A DNA stretch of 30,238 nucleotides, taken from contig DAIOSV010000025.1 in assembly GCA_036752345.1 (NCBI GenBank), forward strand, positions 1 through 30,238, in the 5' to 3' direction. The DNA comes from UBA1715 sp036752345 (GTDB lineage Bacteria; Bacteroidota; Bacteroidia; Bacteroidales; UBA1715). Below, piece by piece: positions 24,861 to 30,238 of this stretch. The notes under the pieces are model-generated. The model was not told the origin of the DNA. It did no database searches and was given only the letters and a program-made list of their open reading frames with translations. Numbering within the stretch: the first letter of the stretch is position 1; each line of letters starts with the position of its first letter. The position numbers and the translations under genes were made by a program.

Positions 24861-26183
24861 ATGTTGGATTTCACGGTAAAAAAATTAGGGAAATGTAAAA
24901 TTAAATCACCGCTTCGTTTGTCAAATGTCAAGGGTGATGGTATTTATGATTTTGTTGAAGATAGTGAACGTGTGCTATATTCCTCTTCGTTTACTGAGGT
25001 AGGACATTGTATAAAAAATGGGCAACCGTTGGCTTCGTTTGAAAAACCTGGTCCAAAAGAAAGTATTTATTTTGAACCGGCTAAAACTAAGGTTGCTATA
25101 GTAACGTGTGGTGGACTTTGTCCGGGATTGAACAACGTTATTCGTGGAGTTGTCACGCACTTGTGGCGTCAATACGGGGTTACCAACATTGTAGGAATTC
25201 AATATGGTTTTGCCGGCTTGAATCCGGAAAATAAGATTCCGTTTATAAATCTTGATCCTGATTTGGTTGACGACATTCACAAAGATGGTGGTTCCATGCT
25301 TGGTTCGTCACGTGGCGACCAACCCGCAGATGTTATCGTTGACACGTTGGAGCGAAATAATATCAACATACTGTTTTGCGTAGGTGGTGACGGGACTTTG
25401 AGAGGAGCTCACTCTATATACCAAGAAATAACTCGTCGTGAGTTGAAGATAGTTGTTGCAGGCATTCCCAAAACAATTGATAATGACATTAGTTATATAG
25501 AAAAATCATTTGGTTTTGAGTCGGCATTTGCGGCAGCGCAGAGCATAATTCTTAATGCACACTATGAAGCCAAAGGCGCACAAAATGGTGTAGCACTTAT
25601 AAAACTCATGGGACGCGATTCTGGTTTTATTGCTGCAAACGTTGCTTTGGCCGTTCCCGACGTGAATTTTTGTCTTATTCCAGAACTCGATTTTAGTTTG
25701 GTTAATGATGAAACGGGACACGGATTTTTGAACTTTTTGGAAAAACGATTGGAACGGAAAAAGCATGCCGTTGTGGTAGTTGCAGAAGGTGCCGGACAAA
25801 ATTTGTTTGATGTAAAAGAACAAAAACGTGATGCTTCGGGCAATGTGCTTCACGAAGATATTGGTGTGTATTTGAAAAATGAAATGATTGAGTATTTCAA
25901 AAAGAAACAAATTCCTATCAATGTAAAGTATATTGACCCAAGTTATATTATTCGTAGTATTCCGGCCAATGCAAACGACAGCAAATTCTGCGAACAACTT
26001 ACGCAAAATGCAGTTCATGCTGCAATGGCTGGTCGTACCGATTTTGTGGTAGGAAATTGGAACGATTCATTTACCTTGCTCCCAATTGATGTCGCTACAT
26101 CACAACGTAAGATGGTCAACCTTGAAGGTGAATTATGGTGGAGTGTGGTAGAAGCTACCGGGCAACCAATGGAAATGAAATAA
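24861..26183 (+). CDS. pfkA: 6-phosphofructokinase, PPi-type lineage with ATP-type glycine
   Basis: This 440-residue enzyme phosphorylates fructose 6-phosphate, the committing step of glycolysis. Key motifs are VTCGGLCPGLNNVIRG (81-96), VGGDGTLRGA (174-183), GIPKTIDNDI (201-210) with the catalytic aspartates, and MGRDSGFIAA (250-259). The phosphoryl-donor positions are mixed. The GGDG glycine (G178) is the ATP-type residue, while the lysine in PKTIDND (K204) is typical of PPi-dependent enzymes. The same G/K pair occurs in plant and trypanosome ATP-dependent enzymes, so ATP use is more likely than PPi. The N-terminal extension of about 75 residues is usual for this long subfamily. It lies between the glycosyltransferase (6-nt gap) and murI (no gap). 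Confidence 0.92.
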   Translation: MLDFTVKKLGKCKIKSPLRLSNVKGDGIYDFVEDSERVLYSSSFTEVGHCIKNGQPLASFEKPGPKESIYFEPAKTKVAIVTCGGLCPGLNNVIRGVVTHLWRQYGVTNIVGIQYGFAGLNPENKIPFINLDPDLVDDIHKDGGSMLGSSRGDQPADVIVDTLERNNINILFCVGGDGTLRGAHSIYQEITRRELKIVVAGIPKTIDNDISYIEKSFGFESAFAAAQSIILNAHYEAKGAQNGVALIKLMGRDSGFIAANVALAVPDVNFCLIPELDFSLVNDETGHGFLNFLEKRLERKKHAVVVVAEGAGQNLFDVKEQKRDASGNVLHEDIGVYLKNEMIEYFKKKQIPINVKYIDPSYIIRSIPANANDSKFCEQLTQNAVHAAMAGRTDFVVGNWNDSFTLLPIDVATSQRKMVNLEGELWWSVVEATGQPMEMK

Positions 26184-27011
26184 ATGACTGAACGTCAATA
26201 CAATATAGGGATTTTTGATTCCGGTTTCGGAGGATTATCCATTTTGAAGGAAATCCGTCGAACTCTACCGGAATATTCGTATATCTATCTTGGCGATAAT
26301 GCACGTGCACCCTATGGTACGCGTTCGTTTGAAACGGTTTACAAATATACCTTGCAGGCAGTAACCAAATTGTTCGAAATGGACTGCAATTTGGTTATTA
26401 TTGCATGCAATACAGCTTCAGCAAAGGCTTTGCGAACAATTCAGCAAAAAGATTTGACACATTTCGGACCAGACAAGCGCGTGCTTGGTATTATTCGTCC
26501 TTGTACCGAGTTGGCAAATACATTTACCAAAAACAAAAATTTGGGAATTGTTGCTACCAAGGGAACCGTAACTTCGCATTCGTACGAGATAGAGATACAA
26601 AAATTTTACCCTGACATAAAAATCACCTCTCATGCCTGCCCAATGTGGGTTCCACTTGTAGAGAACGGCGAATACGCATCAGATGGCGCAGATTTTTTTG
26701 TAAAAAAAGAACTTGATGCTCTTTTACTTGAAAATCCTAATATTGACGCCCTTTTGCTCGGTTGTACCCATTATCCGTTGTTGCTTCCAAAAATTCGTAA
26801 ATATTTGCCTCAGCACATAGCCATTGTAGAGCAGGGAAACATTGTTGCTGAAAGTTTAAAACAATATTTATCGCATCATAGCGATATAGAGCTCTCGCTC
26901 AAAAAACAATCTTCAATTATTTTTTACACAACAGATTCTTGCGATTCGTTCGATTCAATCGGCGGTACATTCATGCAAGAATCAATTTCTTCACAAAAAA
27001 TACAATTATAA
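26184..27011 (+). CDS. murI: Glutamate racemase
   Basis: This 275-residue cytoplasmic enzyme interconverts L- and D-glutamate to supply D-glutamate for peptidoglycan. The two catalytic cysteines are in ACNTAS (C75) and GCTHYP (C194). The N-terminal IFDSGFGGLSIL (10-21) and the GDNARAPYGTRS block (37-48) complete the cofactor-independent racemase signature. The length is normal. Its ATG at 26184 directly follows the pfkA stop at 26183, so the genes are co-transcribed and very likely coupled. No strong terminator follows; the only hairpin candidate downstream is the palindrome at 27022-27038. Confidence 0.95.
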   Translation: MTERQYNIGIFDSGFGGLSILKEIRRTLPEYSYIYLGDNARAPYGTRSFETVYKYTLQAVTKLFEMDCNLVIIACNTASAKALRTIQQKDLTHFGPDKRVLGIIRPCTELANTFTKNKNLGIVATKGTVTSHSYEIEIQKFYPDIKITSHACPMWVPLVENGEYASDGADFFVKKELDALLLENPNIDALLLGCTHYPLLLPKIRKYLPQHIAIVEQGNIVAESLKQYLSHHSDIELSLKKQSSIIFYTTDSCDSFDSIGGTFMQESISSQKIQL

Positions 27012-27021
27012 ATATCTCATT

Positions 27022-27038
27022 TTGTGAAACTTTCACAA
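27022..27038. repeat. 17-bp palindrome upstream of the giant RCC1 gene
   Basis: TTGTGAAACTTTCACAA has perfect 8-bp arms around a central C. It resembles a Crp/Fnr-type half-site pair (TGTGA/TCACA) but with 5 rather than 6 bp between halves. It could be an operator or a weak terminator for murI. A second inverted repeat, AAAATGT-AC-ACATTTT, lies at 27059-27074, and a perfect -7-like TAAATTTG at 27080-27087. Confidence 0.45.
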
Positions 27039-27123
27039 TAAAATTTGTGTCTTAGTGTAAAATGTACACATTTTTGGCATAAATTTGTAGTTATCGTTTT
27101 TGTATTAACTTAAACTTACTGCT

Positions 27124-30100
27124 ATGAGAAAGTTTTTTCTTTCAATATTGTTATTTGCAGGAATTGCAAGTTCAATAGATGTAAAAGCGCAGGATTTAAC
27201 GATATCAGGAGGCAACTGTATCTCCACCATGATATGTGCAAACGGGAATGTTTTTGCGTGGGGAAGCAACTCATGGACGGTAAATAATAGTCAAACATAC
27301 TATGGCTCTTTGGGTACCGGGAACACTACTGACGCAATTATTAATAAGCCGACATTGGTAACTCTTCCAGCTGCGGCAAAACCAATCAAACAAGTAGATG
27401 CCGGTTCTGGTGGGCACATTATCGCCATGGGTTGTAATGGTACTGTGTGGTGTTGGGGAAACAATGGTACAAAACAAGTTGGCAACACCAATTGTACCGG
27501 TTTGTATGCAACAACGCCATATCAAGTAATGGCAGGACAGGTTCCTTCTGCCTCCGGCTTTTTGGAAGGAGTTTCCTATATTTCAGGAGGTAATGATGAA
27601 AACTACGCAATTTTGGAAACCGGCGAGTTAGTAGCCTGGGGACAAAATGATGTAGGACAACTTGGTTGTGGAACTACGAGTACCTATGAAACAACTCCTC
27701 GATATGTCTGCAAGGCTGATGGAACGCATTTGACAGGCGTTATTATGGTTGAAGCCGGTGATGCTACCGGATATGCTTTAGTTGATGAAGATGGCGATGG
27801 TGTAGGTACAATTTACTCATGGGGTGCCGATGATGCATCTCAATTAGGTCGTGTTGCAACAGCTGCAGAACCTAAAACCTATGCTGCTCCTTGTTATAAA
27901 AACGCAAGCGATCCTACATCACCTGTCAAAGGTGCGCTTCTCAATAATATAGTGTCTTTAACTGCCGGTGATTGTATGGCTCTTGTTATAGATGAAGATG
28001 GCTATGTGTGGTCATGGGGACATGGAGCTTGGGGAGGTATGTGTGGAAACTGGGCTTGGGGATGTGATTGTTGTTATGCAAACCAAGTTCTTGGAGGAGA
28101 AACTGGAGATCCTTATTTGAAAGCAAAAGCAGTTTCAGCCGGACAAGGTTTTGGTATGGCTATCACACTTGATGGTAAGGCTGTAGCATGGGGAAATAAT
28201 GGAGCCACTAACTTAAGTGGAGGTAATCTTGGAAATGGAAATGGAACAAGTTCTCCAACACCTGTGTACATTAAATTAAGCGCAACAACTCCTATAGAAG
28301 GCTGTGTTTCTATTTCCGATGGTGATACCTGGGGATTTGTTACCTTGTCAAACAACTCAATCTATACATGGGGTGATAATAGCGTTGGACAATTAGGTAT
28401 CGGTTCTACAGTTCGGAAGGAATATGCTGTAGCAATGGGATCTCTTGCTGGTTGCGATGTGCCAGATCCAAAACCGGTAGTAACAATGCCTGAAGATTTC
28501 TATACGTGCGTTCCTTTTGAATTCACTATTAATTCTAATTTTAAGAATGTAAACAACAATTATAAATATCAATGGTATAAAGATGGAACTTTGTTAACTC
28601 AATTTGGAACAACAAGCGAATCGATCACGGTTACCGAAACCGGCACCTATAAAGTAGTTCTTTCTTATATTGGTTTAAATTCTCCTTGTGGAATGGACCC
28701 GGCAGAAGGTGATGTTACAATTTCTGCATACACTCCAGATTTTACCGTACCAACCAATTTGAAATTTTGTCCCCCAAATTTTACCGTAAATGTTACAGGA
28801 AATGGTGTGTATGATTATTACACGGCAAAATCTGGTGGGTTCTATTTGGGAACCAGCTACAAAAGTAATTCTACAACTTTTGCTTCAAATAAAGTTACCC
28901 AAATATCAGGCAGTACGTATACCGTGTATGTAGAAGAAAAGGGAAATAAAGCAGGAATTACTAATCCATATTCAACGTCAATGGGATTAGCTTCGGGTGG
29001 TGTGAATGGTGCTGGGAACATGGGATACATCAAAATACAAGTGTATAAAGATTTAACGATAGATAGTTTGAGCTTTTACACTGCTTCTAATTACTATGGT
29101 AGCGGAGTACAAAATACCGTAACTATGGGAATATATGGAGGAGCTAATTCTCCTGGAAGTCTTTTGTATCAAGGAGAAACATCAACTTCTGCTGCATATA
29201 CAGCGGCTAAATTGATAACGGTTCCGGTCAATGTTACATTGACTGGTTCTTCAGGTGGTGAAATATATTGGTTAGGATTTGTGTCAATGAGTCAAACCGC
29301 ATTACTACCATCTGTAACAGGAACATATCCAAATGTCGATAATCTTGACGGAAAAAGTCTCTGGCTTACCCAACATTCCAGATATGGAAGTAGCACAGGA
29401 CTGCAATCCCCAATAACGAATGTTTATTTCCATACAGCCCAACATTATTGTGATAGAATTCCAATCAATGTTACCGAAAGTTGTCCGTGTAACAAGCCGG
29501 ATGATATAACGTTAACGGTGAGTGATGGGACGAATACATTGACAGCTAATCCATTAGCAATATGTAATGGTACGAGTTTGTCAATAACGACGAATACGCA
29601 GCCGAGTACCACGTTGTTTGATTATATATGGTATAAAGACGGCACAGCAACAACTGCAGCGACAACCGGAGCAACGGCGACGCAGACAGGAATAAATACG
29701 GCAGGAACGTACAAGGTAGTATTTTATGATAAGACGCAAAATTTAGCAACGACGTCATGTAAGAAAGAGGCCTCGTTGGCCGTGACAGTAAATCCGAAGC
29801 CGACGGTAGTGATATCAGGAGGAGGCAGTTTCTGTAAGAATGAGACCATAACACCGGTAACGTACACATTCACAGGAACGGCACCGTTCACGTTGGTATA
29901 TACGGTAAATGATGGAACGACGAATACAGATGTGACAGAGATAATATCATCAGGGACGACATTTTCAACTCCGACGGTAGATTTGAAAGGAGGAAAAACG
30001 TATACCTATTCGGTAAAATCGTTAGCAGACGGAAATGGATGTGTAGCAGATGCGTATACAACGACGAAGACAATCCAGGTGAAGAATTTTTCATTAATAA

Positions 30101-30238
30101 CATCATCGGCATTACCGGAAGTGTGTGAAGGGGATAATATATCAATAGGATCGAAGTTGACATTTAGTGTAACAACAGGGACGACATATAGTTGGACGGG
30201 TCCATCCTTCACGAGTACGGATGCGAATCCGACGTTAG
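27124..30238 (+). CDS. Giant secreted RCC1-propeller protein with Ig-like modules (partial, 3' end outside window)
   Basis: The frame stays open from the ATG at 27124 to the last base (1038 codons, no stop). Residues 1-23 are a signal peptide ending VKAQ. Seven RCC1-type repeats follow, each with a WG turn at W46, W111, W172, W233, W298, W356 and W416; several read W-G-x-N/D-x-x-G-Q-L-G (for example AWGQNDVGQLG, TWGDNSVGQLG). Seven repeats at about 60-residue spacing make one complete beta propeller. From about 440 come Ig-like/PKD-like modules (YQWYKDGT, ETGTYKVVLSY; again near 830-850 YIWYKDGT, TAGTYKVVFYD), a strand-rich domain of unknown type (about 620-780), and more cysteine-paired Ig-like modules up to the edge. 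It is probably a T9SS surface adhesin or cargo, but the C-terminal sorting domain, if present, lies beyond the window. Codon choice changes sharply near 29490. Confidence 0.85.
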   Translation, partial: MRKFFLSILLFAGIASSIDVKAQDLTISGGNCISTMICANGNVFAWGSNSWTVNNSQTYYGSLGTGNTTDAIINKPTLVTLPAAAKPIKQVDAGSGGHIIAMGCNGTVWCWGNNGTKQVGNTNCTGLYATTPYQVMAGQVPSASGFLEGVSYISGGNDENYAILETGELVAWGQNDVGQLGCGTTSTYETTPRYVCKADGTHLTGVIMVEAGDATGYALVDEDGDGVGTIYSWGADDASQLGRVATAAEPKTYAAPCYKNASDPTSPVKGALLNNIVSLTAGDCMALVIDEDGYVWSWGHGAWGGMCGNWAWGCDCCYANQVLGGETGDPYLKAKAVSAGQGFGMAITLDGKAVAWGNNGATNLSGGNLGNGNGTSSPTPVYIKLSATTPIEGCVSISDGDTWGFVTLSNNSIYTWGDNSVGQLGIGSTVRKEYAVAMGSLAGCDVPDPKPVVTMPEDFYTCVPFEFTINSNFKNVNNNYKYQWYKDGTLLTQFGTTSESITVTETGTYKVVLSYIGLNSPCGMDPAEGDVTISAYTPDFTVPTNLKFCPPNFTVNVTGNGVYDYYTAKSGGFYLGTSYKSNSTTFASNKVTQISGSTYTVYVEEKGNKAGITNPYSTSMGLASGGVNGAGNMGYIKIQVYKDLTIDSLSFYTASNYYGSGVQNTVTMGIYGGANSPGSLLYQGETSTSAAYTAAKLITVPVNVTLTGSSGGEIYWLGFVSMSQTALLPSVTGTYPNVDNLDGKSLWLTQHSRYGSSTGLQSPITNVYFHTAQHYCDRIPINVTESCPCNKPDDITLTVSDGTNTLTANPLAICNGTSLSITTNTQPSTTLFDYIWYKDGTATTAATTGATATQTGINTAGTYKVVFYDKTQNLATTSCKKEASLAVTVNPKPTVVISGGGSFCKNETITPVTYTFTGTAPFTLVYTVNDGTTNTDVTEIISSGTTFSTPTVDLKGGKTYTYSVKSLADGNGCVADAYTTTKTIQVKNFSLITSSALPEVCEGDNISIGSKLTFSVTTGTTYSWTGPSFTSTDANPTL

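Noticed and set aside
29546..30212. Overlapping antisense reading frames near the right edge
   Set aside because: They are by-products of the purine-ending codon bias of the plus-strand frame and show low-complexity Leu/Ser/Thr translations.
1..30238. CRISPR arrays, tRNA genes, insertion sequences, phage or toxin-antitoxin modules
   Set aside because: No regularly spaced repeats, tRNA cloverleaf signatures, transposase or integrase genes, or small paired toxin-antitoxin frames were seen on either strand.

Overview
The window looks like chromosomal DNA of a low-GC Bacteroidetes (probably Bacteroidales; genus not resolved). The evidence is phylum-typical machinery (a CHU_C-type C-terminal sorting domain, a BatA-like protein, a CarboxypepD_reg-TonB receptor, a clade-X-like phosphofructokinase) and promoters of the Bacteroidetes sigma type (TTTG, 18-19 bp, TAnnTTTG) in front of several genes. 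No tRNA, rRNA operon, insertion sequence, phage gene or CRISPR array was seen. Most of the window is core-genome housekeeping.

Layout. 64-5698, minus strand: an AsmA-like envelope protein and an orphan sensor histidine kinase (1 nt apart), then a TrpB2-type tryptophan synthase beta chain behind a structured leader. 5793-7106, plus: a GNAT acetyltransferase and phosphatidylserine synthase. 7096-8081, minus: a YfcE-like phosphoesterase overlapping a second GNAT. 8219-11065, plus: a SlyD-type isomerase with a cysteine-rich tail, a strong terminator, then a RelA-type (p)ppGpp synthetase whose hydrolase domain has decayed. 11062-13271, minus: tgt and an LptF/LptG permease, overlapping by 4 nt. 13490-15028, plus: gltX. 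15087-22350, minus: a TonB-dependent receptor, a BatA-like protein, a PKD/CHU_C secreted protein with its own promoter, and an O-antigen-ligase-like membrane protein. 22515-23036, plus: a small lipoprotein. 23043-23781, minus: the SRP RNA gene followed by a YciO/Sua5-family gene. 23916-27011, plus: a tight operon of a polyprenyl-phosphate-type glycosyltransferase, phosphofructokinase and glutamate racemase. 27124 to the right edge: the first 1038 codons of a very large secreted protein with no stop in the window, carrying a complete seven-repeat RCC1 propeller and then Ig-like modules.

Functional themes are envelope building (PssA, LptF/G, ligase, glycosyltransferase, MurI, AsmA), translation and tRNA/SRP functions (GltX, Tgt, SRP RNA), stress signalling (RelA), and secreted or surface proteins. 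The most unusual items are: an abrupt change in codon usage near 29490 inside the giant RCC1 gene; a trpB leader that can fold into two mutually exclusive hairpin states; a Tgt lacking all three canonical zinc cysteines; and the decayed hydrolase half of RelA. I did not find a clearly new multi-gene system.
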